Source: UBA11512 sp964623895 (GTDB lineage Bacteria; Bacillota; Clostridia; Oscillospirales; CAG-272). Taken from it: DNA of 38,972 nucleotides. The stretch is from contig CAZUWA010000012.1 of assembly GCA_964623895.1 (NCBI GenBank), forward strand, positions 1 to 38,972. Direction: 5' to 3'. A model generated the notes under the pieces. The model did no database searches, was not told the DNA's origin, and saw only the letters and a program-made list of their open reading frames with translations. The stretch's first letter is position 1. Each line of letters starts with the position of its first letter. Both the position numbers and the translations under genes were made by a program. Shown piece by piece: positions 23,436-32,223 of this stretch.

Positions 23436-23861
23436 TTATTTGTGGTATTTTCCATTGTGATTGATATTTAGTGCCCGATAAAGTTGCTCGAGCAGGATCA
23501 CCCGCATCAACTGATGGGGGAAGGTCATTTTTGAAAAAGATAGGCGGTATTGCGCCATTTCTTTGGTACTTTCCGGCAGTCCGTTTGAACCGCCGATGAC
23601 GAAGGAAACAGAGGAGTAGCCACTATTTTGTACATCATTCAGCAGTTTTGCAAGTTCGGGAGAGGAGAGTTCTTTTCCTTCCACACAGAGTGCGACCGTG
23701 TAATCTTTCTCCTTGATATATCCGGTCAGCGTTTTGTCATCCTTTGCTTCGAGAATTTCCGGTCGACAATATGCCTGCAGGCGTTTGCTGTATTCTTTGC
23801 AGGCATCTTTGAGATAGTCTTCTTTGAGCGTTCCGTGACAGAGAATGCGCAAATTCAGCAT
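23436..23861 (-). CDS. rlmH: 23S rRNA pseudouridine-1915 N3-methyltransferase RlmH
   Basis: RlmH is a SPOUT methyltransferase that methylates pseudouridine 1915 in helix 69 of 23S rRNA. Diagnostic segments are the start LNLRILCHGTLKEDYLKDACKEYSKRL, SVSFVIGGSNGLP (SAM site in the knot) and the end MTFPHQLMRVILLEQLYRA ... GKYHK. The length is 141 residues, somewhat shorter than the usual 155-160, with the loss in the middle. It overlaps the end of walJ by 7 bp. Confidence 0.95.
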   Translation of the reverse strand: MLNLRILCHGTLKEDYLKDACKEYSKRLQAYCRPEILEAKDDKTLTGYIKEKDYTVALCVEGKELSSPELAKLLNDVQNSGYSSVSFVIGGSNGLPESTKEMAQYRLSFSKMTFPHQLMRVILLEQLYRALNINHNGKYHK

Positions 23862-24643
23862 TCCTCCACCTCCTCGGAAAACAAGACTGTCGGCAGATGG
23901 CGGTTGGCAATGGCAATTTCGGAATGAACATCTCGCTTTACAAATTCCTTCCGAACGGCTTCAAGTGCTTTTTCCGGAGTGTTGTTTTCTTCGCTGAGAT
24001 GCCCCAATAGCAGTTTTTCAGTGCCGGAATAGGCAAGTACTGCCGCAAGGAGTGCGCCCTCTTCATTTGACAGGTGTCCGCCGACACCTCGGACGCGCTC
24101 CTTTAGTGGTGGCGGATAGCAACCGTTCATGAGCATTTCCTCATCATAGTTGCACTCGATGAGCGCCCCGTTTGATCCAACAAGATGCGGAATGACATTT
24201 TTTGCGAGCATTCCCATATCGGTGGCAACGGCAAATTTTTTTCCCGCTACGGTGACGGTATAGCCGACACTACAGGCGCTGTCATGTGGGGTTCTGAAGG
24301 AAGAAACCGTAAAAGGACCGACCTCTACGGTATACTCTGCTTCGTGCAGAACCGCGGTTTGGGGTAATTTATCTGCAAAAGAGGCGGTTTGTTCGTTCAT
24401 GTGTACAGGAAAAGGATATTTTTTTGTTAAAACTGGAAAAGCAGCGATATGGTCGCAGTGCTCGTGGGTGACGAATGCTGCTTTGATCTTTCGGGGACAC
24501 TCTCCTAACTTCTCAAGCGCCAGACAAACCTGCTTGGCGTTTTTTCCGGCATCGATTAGAATGGCATCTTCTCCATAGGAAAGATAGACGCAGTTACCAC
24601 TCGAACCGGAAAACAAAGTTGCGAAAATAAGTTTTTTACTCAT
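23855..24643 (-). CDS. walJ: Metallo-beta-lactamase fold protein WalJ (YycJ)-like
   Basis: This 262-residue MBL-fold protein matches the YycJ/WalJ group, implicated in DNA repair and cell-division coordination. It starts LIFATLFSGSSGNCVYLSYGEDAILIDAGKN, has the metal motif THEHCDHIAAFPVL, and GHLSEENNTPEKAL with the later metal histidine near the C-terminus (LLLGHLSEENN). The start codon has GAGG 5 nt upstream within the end of the galactokinase gene. In Bacillus it belongs to the walRK locus; here it is with rlmH instead, which often neighbours it in Firmicutes. Confidence 0.88.
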   Translation of the reverse strand: MSKKLIFATLFSGSSGNCVYLSYGEDAILIDAGKNAKQVCLALEKLGECPRKIKAAFVTHEHCDHIAAFPVLTKKYPFPVHMNEQTASFADKLPQTAVLHEAEYTVEVGPFTVSSFRTPHDSACSVGYTVTVAGKKFAVATDMGMLAKNVIPHLVGSNGALIECNYDEEMLMNGCYPPPLKERVRGVGGHLSNEEGALLAAVLAYSGTEKLLLGHLSEENNTPEKALEAVRKEFVKRDVHSEIAIANRHLPTVLFSEEVEEC

Positions 24644-24649
24644 CTTGCC

Positions 24650-25936
24650 TCAAAGAACGCGGATCGCGCCGTAGGGGCGGACATGCATGACCATGGCAGA
24701 GCCTTTGCCCATGACACGGTCGATATAACGGCAGAATTCAGCGGTATGTGCATGCGGAACGAATGCCTGCGTCGTACCGGCAAAACCGCCGCCATGCACA
24801 CGGAACGCACTCGGCTCAGGATAAGAAGCGAGCGCTTTTTCAGATAGGTATAGGGCGAGCGATACCCCTTGTTCCTCCGGTGCGATGCAGGCATAGACAT
24901 TTTGCAGATACTTATAACTGGAGTTGCCGGAAGCATTGATGCACGCAAAGAATGTTGCAAGATCGCCTTTTTTCATAGCATCTGCGATGGCAGGAATGCG
25001 TGCGTCTTCATTGATGAAATGTAAAGCACGCAGGAAAGCTCGATCGCCTGCTTTTTTGCGGATTTCTGCGCTTTTGTTAAACAAGTCATCCTCGGTCAGT
25101 CCGCGGAGTACGGGTTTGCCGAACAGGGAGGCAACTGCCTTCATCTCTGCCGGAATGGATGCATAGTCGCTGTTGAGATCGGCGTGGTTGCCACCGGTGT
25201 TGATAATGCAAAGATCATATCCCATGCCGGTTAAGTCAAAATCAATCTTTTCGACGATCGGTTTTGTGGGGGATTCAAAGTCGATAGCAATAAATCCACC
25301 GACTGCGCAAGCCATCTGGTCCATCAGTCCGCAGGGCTTGCCGAAATAGACATTTTCCGCGTATTGTGCATATTTGGCGATCTCGATTGGGGAGACTTCG
25401 CCGTTGTTATAGACATGGTTTAGAATGTTCCCGACCATCACTTCGAATGCGGCGGAAGAGGACAGTCCCGATCCTTTTAAAACATTGGAGGTCGTGAAGG
25501 CGACCAGTCCGCCAACCTTTAGGCCGTTGTTTCTAAATGCGGCGCACATACCTGCAACGAGACTGACAGAGTGAAAATGTGGGTAGTTCTGTGCCTCCGG
25601 ACAGGAGAGCGAAACGGCATCTTCCGAATAGCCGTCGCTTTTGATGCGCACGACCTCTTCTTTTGTGGGTGCCGCAACGCAGATGATGTCACAGTCTACC
25701 GATGCGGCGATGACTCTGCCGTGATTATGGTCGGTGTGATTTCCAGATATCTCGCTTCTGCCGGGCACAGAGAGAAACATGGCATTTTCCCGTTCACCGT
25801 AGACAGCAATAAATTTGTCGATGACATCGGTGTAGCGCACTTTTGCTTCGGAAATTTGATCTTTTCCGTAAAGAACGGAGAATTTTTCATCCAAAGCGCC
25901 GGTTGAAACGGCATTTTTTAATTCAAGAGTATTCAT
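24650..25936 (-). CDS. Galactokinase-like GHMP kinase
   Basis: This 428-residue GHMP kinase phosphorylates, most likely, galactose at C1 (first Leloir step). Motif 1 PGRSEISGNHTDHNHG (58-73), motif 2 VLKGSGLSSSAAFEV with the P-loop, FGKPCGLMDQ with the catalytic aspartate, and motif 3 AFRVHGGGFAGTTQAFV are all visible. The motif-1 core GNHTDHN differs from the standard GEHTDYN: the galactose-contacting Glu is Asn66. This variant form occurs in Clostridia under the galactokinase name, so the exact sugar is open. The alpha-galactosidase four genes upstream supports galactose use. No galT or galE is in the window. AGGAAAGGA precedes the ATG. Confidence 0.85.
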   Translation of the reverse strand: MNTLELKNAVSTGALDEKFSVLYGKDQISEAKVRYTDVIDKFIAVYGERENAMFLSVPGRSEISGNHTDHNHGRVIAASVDCDIICVAAPTKEEVVRIKSDGYSEDAVSLSCPEAQNYPHFHSVSLVAGMCAAFRNNGLKVGGLVAFTTSNVLKGSGLSSSAAFEVMVGNILNHVYNNGEVSPIEIAKYAQYAENVYFGKPCGLMDQMACAVGGFIAIDFESPTKPIVEKIDFDLTGMGYDLCIINTGGNHADLNSDYASIPAEMKAVASLFGKPVLRGLTEDDLFNKSAEIRKKAGDRAFLRALHFINEDARIPAIADAMKKGDLATFFACINASGNSSYKYLQNVYACIAPEEQGVSLALYLSEKALASYPEPSAFRVHGGGFAGTTQAFVPHAHTAEFCRYIDRVMGKGSAMVMHVRPYGAIRVL

Positions 25937-25987
25937 GGTTGATCCTTTCCTAAAAGTTAAATGATTTGGCGTAAGCGATGACAGGCA

Positions 25988-27214
25988 TTATTCGCCTTCG
26001 CGGAGAATATCTCCTTCTTGGACGGGGAAGGGAACCTTTATTGAAAAGGGCATGAAGGGATGCGGTGCCGATTCGATCGGCTCGCCGTTCTCATTCTGCA
26101 TTTCTCCAAGAATCAGCGGTTGTCCACATTTGCCGGGAGAGATGATTTCGGCGGGAGTACCGCTGACCGCTTTGTTGCGTTGGATAAAGGTAGCTCGTCC
26201 CGTTTTTTTGTCGTAATCAGTCGCCACCGCAAGGTACGCCTTATCTCTGATGTAACCGAGATTTTTCGTTAATTGCCCTGTGTGATCGGGGGTATCGAGG
26301 AAATAACCGGTGCAGTATTCTCTGTGGCTGACGCCTAAAAGTTCTCTTTTCCATGCTGGATCGTAGATGTATTTTTCGGGATCTTGTTCGTAGCGGTCGA
26401 TCGCCATGCGGTATGCATTGGCGGTGACGGCAGCATAATATGCACTCTTCATTCGTCCTTCGATCTTAAAGGAGACGATGCCCGATTCCATGAGTTCCGG
26501 AATGTGTTCGATCATACAGAGGTCTTTCGAACTCATAATAAAGGTGCCCAGATCGTTTTCGATAATCGGGAAGCGCATACCAGGACGTTTTTCCTCAGCG
26601 AGCTCGTATAAATTGTAATTCCAACGGCAGGGTTGCGCACAACAGCCATTGTTGGCATTTCTGCCGATCATATTTTCAGAAAGCAGGCATCTGCCGGAGA
26701 AGGAGACGCACATCGAACCATGGATGAACGCTTCCAGTTCCAGTTCTTTAGAGATGCGTTTTTTGATCTCGCGGATGTCTTCAAAACTCAGTTCTCTCGC
26801 CAACACCACTCTGTTTGCGCCCAACTGTTGCCAAAAATCACAGTCGGCATGCGAAACAACACCTGCTTGCGTCGAGATATGTAATTCTACCTCCGGAAGC
26901 ATTTTTTTGGCGAGCATCAATACCCCCGGATCGGCAATGATCAAGGCATCAAGTCCGCATCCCTTCAAATTGTATAAAAACTTTTCAAGAGGTTGATACT
27001 CTTGCCATTTTGGAAGGGTATTCAGCGTTAAATAGATCTTTTTGCCCAATTTGTGGGTGTATGCTGTCGCTTCGTATAGTTCCTCAATCTCAAAATTGTC
27101 TGCGGCTGAACGCATGCCGAACGCTTTTCCGGCACAGTAGACGGCATCTGCACCGTATAACAGCGCTGTTTTTAGTTTTTGAAAATTGCCCGCAGGGGAT
27201 AGCAGTTCAGGCAT
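25988..27214 (-). CDS. U32-family protein, TrhP/YrrO-like
   Basis: U32 proteins were named as peptidases, but TrhP/YrrO members are needed for 5-hydroxyuridine at tRNA position 34 and RlhA for 23S rRNA hydroxylation. The 408-residue sequence has the U32 core: MPELLSPAGNFQKLKTALLYGADAVYCAG at the N-terminus, STQAGVVSHADCDFWQQLGANRVVLARELS, the signature EAFIHGSMCVSFSGRCLLS and the cluster-like cysteine region NNGCCAQPCRW (about 190-205). The C-terminal domain (330-408) ends IKVPFPVQEGDILREGE. Length and layout fit YrrO better than the longer RlhA. AAAGGAG precedes the start. Position in an operon with mnmG, rsmG and rlmH agrees with an RNA-modification role (inference). Confidence 0.85.
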   Translation of the reverse strand: MPELLSPAGNFQKLKTALLYGADAVYCAGKAFGMRSAADNFEIEELYEATAYTHKLGKKIYLTLNTLPKWQEYQPLEKFLYNLKGCGLDALIIADPGVLMLAKKMLPEVELHISTQAGVVSHADCDFWQQLGANRVVLARELSFEDIREIKKRISKELELEAFIHGSMCVSFSGRCLLSENMIGRNANNGCCAQPCRWNYNLYELAEEKRPGMRFPIIENDLGTFIMSSKDLCMIEHIPELMESGIVSFKIEGRMKSAYYAAVTANAYRMAIDRYEQDPEKYIYDPAWKRELLGVSHREYCTGYFLDTPDHTGQLTKNLGYIRDKAYLAVATDYDKKTGRATFIQRNKAVSGTPAEIISPGKCGQPLILGEMQNENGEPIESAPHPFMPFSIKVPFPVQEGDILREGE

Positions 27215-27228
27215 CGGTCTACTCCTTT

Positions 27229-28470
27229 TTAATCTTTTGGATTGATGTAATCATCCAGTTTCTTTGCCATATCTTCTGTGATTACACGGCTGAATGGGAA
27301 GAATTTGGCGTTGTCGATGCGATCGACCATGTTGATGGCATAGTCGGTCACTTCTGCGAGCATTCTGCCGTCCAGTGGCCAAGGTTTATCGTAACGGTTG
27401 TGTCCTGCCGCCTGTCCGTCTCTCATGAAACCGATAGAGGGCACACCCTTGTGAGCAAAGGGGGTGCAGTCGGAAGAATGCACGCCGTGTTCGATCTTGG
27501 TAACAAACCCGATTTCCTTTGCCACGAACTGTGCGTAATGCTTAACTTCGTCATTTGCTGAAATAAGCAGGCGGTGTCTGCCGACCAGTACACCGGTCAT
27601 GTCAAAGTTGAGGCAGATGAGCATTTGTTCAAGTTCTTCGGGATGGGTAGCAACATATGCTCGTGAACCGAGCAGTCCCTGTTCTTCCGAACCGCACCAG
27701 ATGAATCGCATGCTGTGTTTTGGAGGATTGTTTAAAAAGTGACGGTAAATGTCGAGAATATTTGCCGAACCGGTGGCATTGTCCCAAGAGCCAAGCCCGT
27801 AGATCGTTGAGTCATAGTGCGCAGTGAACAAAAATTCCTTCTCGGGATGCGTACTGCCTTCGATATAGGCAACGACATTGCGCGAGGTATGTTCTTCGTC
27901 TCTCCCCTTAACAGTCATTTTGACTTTCTTTGCGCCATCTTTCAGCATTGCAATGGCATCGGCTGTGCGCATGCAAACACCGGGAAGTTTGCCCGATCTG
28001 TCGGTCAAGCGCGGACGAAGCATTCTTTGATCAAGGTCTGTTTCTTCTACGTTGTCGTGATAACTGCCGGAATAGACGATAAACCCAAGCGCGCCAGAAG
28101 CGGTGAGTCGCTTGTAAATGGCAGGAGCAGTGGAGTTAATGAGTACGATCTTCCCCTCGGCTCCTGTGAAATTTTCTTCTTCTCCGTTTTCCGCATAAAA
28201 GAGTTCCGCTTCGATCGTGCCGTCGGTACTGCCGCTTCTTCCGATGCCCGTAACGGCGATCTTGCGGGAGAATGGTTCGGTAATCTCAAAACTTGCTTCT
28301 TCGATGCTATATCCGGCAATCGGAAATTCTTCAATTTTTCCGTTGCCGCCCATTTTTTGGAGTTCGTCCAAAACGATATTGGCTGCTTCCAATTCTTTTT
28401 CTGTACCACCGTAGCGAGTGAAAGCAATGCGGTTGATGAAATTCATTTGAAATTCTGCGCTGTTTTTCAT
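27229..28470 (-). CDS. M28-family zinc aminopeptidase with PA-like insert
   Basis: This is a 413-residue peptidase. The zinc ligands of family M28 are visible: FTAHYDSTIYG (His, Asp), GSWDNATGSAN (bridging Asp), WCGSEEQGLLGSRAY (catalytic Glu and Glu ligand), NFDMTG (Asp) and the final HSSDCTPFAHKGVPSIGF (His). Residues about 80-190 form a protease-associated-type insert with a GKIVLINSTAP strand. There is no signal peptide, so it is probably cytoplasmic; it could trim N-terminal residues from peptides. AGAGG precedes the ATG, and it lies 15 bp after the alpha-galactosidase stop. Confidence 0.88.
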   Translation of the reverse strand: MKNSAEFQMNFINRIAFTRYGGTEKELEAANIVLDELQKMGGNGKIEEFPIAGYSIEEASFEITEPFSRKIAVTGIGRSGSTDGTIEAELFYAENGEEENFTGAEGKIVLINSTAPAIYKRLTASGALGFIVYSGSYHDNVEETDLDQRMLRPRLTDRSGKLPGVCMRTADAIAMLKDGAKKVKMTVKGRDEEHTSRNVVAYIEGSTHPEKEFLFTAHYDSTIYGLGSWDNATGSANILDIYRHFLNNPPKHSMRFIWCGSEEQGLLGSRAYVATHPEELEQMLICLNFDMTGVLVGRHRLLISANDEVKHYAQFVAKEIGFVTKIEHGVHSSDCTPFAHKGVPSIGFMRDGQAAGHNRYDKPWPLDGRMLAEVTDYAINMVDRIDNAKFFPFSRVITEDMAKKLDDYINPKD

Positions 28471-28485
28471 GATATCGACCTCTTT

Positions 28486-30639
28486 TTAGTTTTGCGCTAC
28501 CAAATGCATGACGGTAGCGGTATCTTTTTCGCCGATAAGCGGCAGGACAAGCCCTGCGCGGAGTTCTTCGCCGGTATATTTACTGCCGGACAAAAGATCG
28601 GTGTAGACTTTGCCCTGAAGTGCTTCTTTGACTTTTATGGGCTTGGTGCTTCTTTTACGTGTATTTTTCTTTTCAACAAGTGAGAAGAGGATTTCCGTTC
28701 GAGCCTTGTTGGTGTAGTAGTAACAAGCAAAATCATCCTTAAAAGGAGAAACGATGCTGTAATAGTCTCCGAGTCGTATAAGATGTTCGAAGCTCTTGTA
28801 TTCTTTGACTTGTCTGCTCATTTCTTCCTTGATGGGATCGGTCATTTTGAGAATGTTCAGTTCATAGCCCAGCATACCGCCGATTGCTACCTTGTATCGG
28901 TAGTCGAGGCTTCTCATATCTTCGCCGGGGTTGGAAACATGGCAGGACATGGTGGCAGCGGGATAAGCGAGAAGCGCGGAGCGCTGCATCCACAGACGAT
29001 CATAGGGATTGGTGTTGTCGGAAGCCCAGATCTGGAAGCCGTAATGCATCATGCCGAGGTCATACCGTCCGCCACCGCCGGAGCAGGTCTCGATGATGGC
29101 ATTCGGGTATTCAGTTTTGAACCAGTTAAGCAGGTTGTAAACTCCCTTCATATAGCGGAAAGAAACTTCATCCTGCCTTTCAGGGGAAAGATATGTCGAG
29201 CCGACATCGCACATGTGTCGGTTCATATCCCATTTGAAGTAGTCGATCGGAACATCTTTGAAGGTTTTTTTGAAGGAGTCTTTCAAGAATTCCAGAACAG
29301 CGGGGTTGCACATATCGAGAACAAGTTGATCTCTTGACAAGGAGGGCGTTCTGCCGGGTACGCACAAACACCATTCGGGGTGTGCACGATAAAGATCGGA
29401 ATCCGGATTGACCATTTCCGGCTCGATCCAAATGCCGAAAGAAATGCCTCTTTTTTTGACTCCTTCTGCAAAGGCACGCAGACCATTCTTGAATTTGGTA
29501 GGGTTTGCCTGCCAGTCACCAAGCCCTGCATGGTCGTGATTGCGTGCGCCGAACCAGCCGTCATCCATGACAAGCATGTCAAAGCCGACCTTGGCTGCTT
29601 CCTTTGCAAAGGAGAGCAGTTTTTCTTCGTCAATGTTAAAATAGCACGCTTCCCATGTGTTGAGTACTACCGGATGGGGTTTCAGTGCTTCGGAAGGTAA
29701 AATGTGGTTTCTTGTGAAGTTGTGGAGATTTCTGGTCATTTTTCCGAAGCCTTTGGCAGAGTAACTGATAATGGCTTCGGGAGATGAGAACTCTTCTCCC
29801 GTGTTGACTGTGTAACCGAAATTTTCTTCTCCAAGCCCGATCTGCACGCGAGTGCAGTCGGTTTGGTCAACTTCTACTTCATCGAGAAAAGAGCCGGAAT
29901 ATACAAAATTGAAAGCGTAGACCGCGCCTTTTTCTTCGGTTGTGTTCTTTTCACAGATCGCCATAAAGGGGTTGTACTGGGGAGAAGAAGCACCGCGGCG
30001 GGAATAGATATTTTGCATGCCGTGATGTAAGCCCACTCGTTGATAGTGCCGCTCGTCATAATGTCCGCCGTACAGGGTAATCATATCAAAGTCGCATCCT
30101 GCCAAATCGAGGGTCAAAGACATGCATTTTTCGATTTTAACAGGCGCATTGCCCTTATTCTTGAGGACCATATAGCGAGAAATGACATCCTCTTCATAGA
30201 AAACGGTGTAGTAGAGGTACAGCTCACATCCTGTGACTGCGTCCTCCAACTTGATCTCTAAGGTTTTTTCACCGTCTGCGGACGCGTGGGGAAGACCCAC
30301 AATCTCTTTTCTGCCGTTAAAACAACGATAAGATTTATAAACAAAATCGGTCACGCACGTTCCGTCTGCTCCGCGCAATTTGAGCGCAGTAGTTCGAAAA
30401 TCGCCCGAGCCGAAGAAAGAGTACTCTTGCGGAAATACGTCGGGAGACCATTTGTTGCCGAATTCCGAGCGGTAGGGTGCCATTGAGATGACATACGGAT
30501 CAAAAGTGGGGTATTTTACGCCCTTTTTTCCGTAATATTGATGTACTAGATAACGATCCTGCCCGATACCGAAAATATAGGCTGTATTTTTTGTGGTGAT
30601 TGTGAACACTTTGTTTTCTCTTGAGTAGTGAATAGCCAT
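28486..30639 (-). CDS. Alpha-galactosidase, glycoside hydrolase family 36
   Basis: GH36 enzymes release alpha-linked galactose from raffinose-family sugars and galactomannan. The 717-residue protein has an N-terminal beta-sandwich (1-310), a TIM barrel (about 325-640) and a C-terminal beta-domain. Catalytic features: WVMDDGWF-like LVMDDGWFGARN, the nucleophile Asp in DYFKWDMNRH, SGGGGRYDLGMM and the acid/base Asp in IWASDNTNP. No signal peptide is seen, so it acts in the cytoplasm on imported sugars. The ribosome site AAGGAGG lies 7 nt before the ATG, and TTGTAA-17-TATGAT lies further upstream. It heads the nine-gene minus-strand operon that includes the galactokinase-like gene. Confidence 0.95.
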   Translation of the reverse strand: MAIHYSRENKVFTITTKNTAYIFGIGQDRYLVHQYYGKKGVKYPTFDPYVISMAPYRSEFGNKWSPDVFPQEYSFFGSGDFRTTALKLRGADGTCVTDFVYKSYRCFNGRKEIVGLPHASADGEKTLEIKLEDAVTGCELYLYYTVFYEEDVISRYMVLKNKGNAPVKIEKCMSLTLDLAGCDFDMITLYGGHYDERHYQRVGLHHGMQNIYSRRGASSPQYNPFMAICEKNTTEEKGAVYAFNFVYSGSFLDEVEVDQTDCTRVQIGLGEENFGYTVNTGEEFSSPEAIISYSAKGFGKMTRNLHNFTRNHILPSEALKPHPVVLNTWEACYFNIDEEKLLSFAKEAAKVGFDMLVMDDGWFGARNHDHAGLGDWQANPTKFKNGLRAFAEGVKKRGISFGIWIEPEMVNPDSDLYRAHPEWCLCVPGRTPSLSRDQLVLDMCNPAVLEFLKDSFKKTFKDVPIDYFKWDMNRHMCDVGSTYLSPERQDEVSFRYMKGVYNLLNWFKTEYPNAIIETCSGGGGRYDLGMMHYGFQIWASDNTNPYDRLWMQRSALLAYPAATMSCHVSNPGEDMRSLDYRYKVAIGGMLGYELNILKMTDPIKEEMSRQVKEYKSFEHLIRLGDYYSIVSPFKDDFACYYYTNKARTEILFSLVEKKNTRKRSTKPIKVKEALQGKVYTDLLSGSKYTGEELRAGLVLPLIGEKDTATVMHLVAQN

Positions 30640-30677
30640 TGTTTATCCTCCTTGAGATACTATATTCATACAAAATA

Positions 30678-30706
30678 ATCATAACATATTTTTTGTGTTT
30701 TTACAA
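30678..30706 (-). promoter_or_regulatory. Promoter of the alpha-galactosidase operon
   Basis: On the minus strand TTGTAA (30706-30701), 17 bp, TATGAT (30683-30678), 39 bp before the start codon. I see no clear operator dyad nearby. Confidence 0.6.
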
Positions 30707-30762
30707 GAAGTTTCACGGTTTTTTTAAGGAAAAACAAGAATATTTTTGTTTTATATTTCATA

Positions 30763-30791
30763 TTGCAATTTTTACAGAGATATGATAAAAT
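30763..30791 (+). promoter_or_regulatory. Promoter for the SMP-30-like gene
   Basis: TTGCAA (30763-30768), 17 bp, TAAAAT (30786-30791). It implies a leader of about 200 nt. It is divergent from the alpha-galactosidase promoter. Confidence 0.55.
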
Positions 30792-30800
30792 GACGGAAAA

Positions 30801-30898
30801 GGGGAGGTATACCGATTTCGCTTGCAGCAAGAGAGTAATACTAAAAGAAAAATATGCTGTCGGTATGGTACTGTTTACCGCTTCCTGTACCGTTTTTT
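30801..30898 (+). promoter_or_regulatory. Candidate attenuator or riboswitch-like leader
   Basis: ATACCGA (30809-30815) can pair with TCGGTAT (30860-30866) to close a domain of about 45 nt with a small CTTG/CAAG stem inside. The same CGGTA (30861-30865) can instead pair with TACCG at 30876-30880 or 30888-30892; GGTAC (30867-30871) can pair with GTACC (30887-30891). A run of six T follows at 30893-30898. Mutually exclusive pairings before a T-run are what a transcription attenuator would show. I could not match it to a known riboswitch class. The remaining 100 nt to the start codon show no further clear structure. Confidence 0.4.
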
Positions 30899-31001
30899 GA
30901 TTATGTCATTGGTAGTCAGGAGTGGTCAGAAAATAAAAAATCGGAAAACGTTTTGAAGAATGCTTTGAAGCATTGAATGTTAAATACAGAAAGGATTTAT
31001 A

Positions 31002-31985
31002 ATGGAAAGTAAACTTTTTACTGTTTTGCCGGAGTATATTTCAACACCGGATGGAATGGAAACGGATGAGGAAGGAAATCTCATTCTTTCCTGTCCAAAT
31101 TTTGCAGAAGAGAAAACAAGTGGGTGCATTGTGAAGATCACCCCCGATGGGACAGTGCATCACTGGTTTGATGTGCCGGTACATCCCGAAACAGGCATTG
31201 CACGCAATATGGGTATTGCCCAAAACGGCGATATGCTTTATATTTGTGACAATCAGGGTTGGAGCGAAAAGCCGGAATTGCTGTATAAGGGCAGACTGTT
31301 GGCAGTGAAGACGACTGCAAGCGGCTATTCTTCCTACAAGGTCATCGCAAACGGCATGGAGCATCCCAACGGTGTGCGGTATAAGGATGGATATTTGTAT
31401 GTTACGCAGTCCTATATGCATCCTGTCAAGAGAGAAGACGGACTGCTGGTGTCCGGCGTGTACCGCTTTTCGGTTGAGGAAGAAAATGTGGAGATTCACA
31501 ACGATCTAACTGACAAAAACCTTCTTTGTACCTTTGTAACTTCAAACAGGGATTGCCAATACGGTGCAGATGGGATCTGCTTCGATGCTGAAGGTAATCT
31601 GTTTGTAGGAAATTTCGGAGACGGGGAGATCTACAAGATCACTTTTGATGCCGAAGGAAATGTGAAGACCAATCTTCCTTTCGCGAAGAATGCGGCAGAA
31701 TTGCAGTCGACAGACGGGATTTGCTTTGATGCTGAAGGGAATATGTATGTTGCGGATTTTTCCGCCAATGCTGTTGCCAAGATCACTCCGGATGGAACGG
31801 TCAAGCGCCTTGCGTCCTCCCCCGATACGGACGGTCTTCATGGGGAATTGAATCAGCCGGGCGAGCCGATAATGTATAACGGAAAACTGTTGCTGAGTTG
31901 TTTCAATTTGGTAACGGGACCTGATAAAGTAAACCAAAGCCACACTATGCCGTGTACTGTGGCATACCTCGATATGGATGATTAA
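31002..31985 (+). CDS. SMP-30/gluconolactonase/NHL-type beta-propeller protein
   Basis: The 327-residue protein is a six-bladed propeller by pattern, with repeated strands GADGICFDAEGNLFVGNFG and TDGICFDAEGNMYVADFS (about 185-205 and 240-260), and an N-terminal TPDGMETDEEGNLILSCP. The family contains sugar lactonases and related calcium-dependent hydrolases; the metal site expected from Glu, Asn and Asp residues is plausible (HPNGVRY, NQPGEPIMYN) but I cannot confirm the substrate. There is no signal peptide, so it is probably cytoplasmic. AAAGG lies 8 nt before the ATG. It has its own promoter, a long structured leader and a good terminator, so it is a single-gene unit under separate control. 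Confidence 0.8.
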   Translation: MESKLFTVLPEYISTPDGMETDEEGNLILSCPNFAEEKTSGCIVKITPDGTVHHWFDVPVHPETGIARNMGIAQNGDMLYICDNQGWSEKPELLYKGRLLAVKTTASGYSSYKVIANGMEHPNGVRYKDGYLYVTQSYMHPVKREDGLLVSGVYRFSVEEENVEIHNDLTDKNLLCTFVTSNRDCQYGADGICFDAEGNLFVGNFGDGEIYKITFDAEGNVKTNLPFAKNAAELQSTDGICFDAEGNMYVADFSANAVAKITPDGTVKRLASSPDTDGLHGELNQPGEPIMYNGKLLLSCFNLVTGPDKVNQSHTMPCTVAYLDMDD

Positions 31986-32000
31986 AGAAAAAGCCTTTGT

Positions 32001-32040
32001 AAAAAGGAAGCTGTGACTATTTAGTCGCTGCTTCCTTTTT
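32001..32040 (+). terminator. Terminator of the SMP-30-like gene
   Basis: AAAAAGGAAGC (32001-32011) pairs with GCTTCCTTTTT (32030-32040), with an inner GTGAC/GTCGC-type stem. T-run at the end of the right arm. Confidence 0.85.
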
Positions 32041-32163
32041 GGGATATGACAGGCATATCAATGCGTATTGATTTTCGTATTGGCAAGATGATACGCTCCT
32101 ATCCACGATTGTCTCTCATTGGTGAGGTCTTTTGATTTTTATAAACTGAATATAAACTTTTTC

Positions 32164-32192
32164 TTGATTTTTTATTTGAGGTGTGATATAAT
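32164..32192 (+). promoter_or_regulatory. Sigma-A promoter for the acyltransferase-like gene
   Basis: TTGATT (32164-32169), 17 bp, TATAAT (32187-32192), 31 bp before the ATG. The 32041-32163 stretch before it holds no gene that I can support. Confidence 0.7.
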
Positions 32193-32223
32193 AAGGCATC
32201 CCGTTCGAAAAGGAGTAAAAACA

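Noticed and set aside
27817..28683. Plus-strand open frame of 288 codons across the M28 peptidase
   Set aside because: Long but antisense to a well-supported peptidase gene and its neighbour, Phe-rich and lacking a ribosome site.
28783..29337. Plus-strand open frame across the alpha-galactosidase catalytic region
   Set aside because: Antisense shadow of a conserved GH36 core.
32059..32133. Short plus-strand frame of 24 codons before the acyltransferase-like gene
   Set aside because: No convincing ribosome site, and no hydrophobic or conserved pattern.
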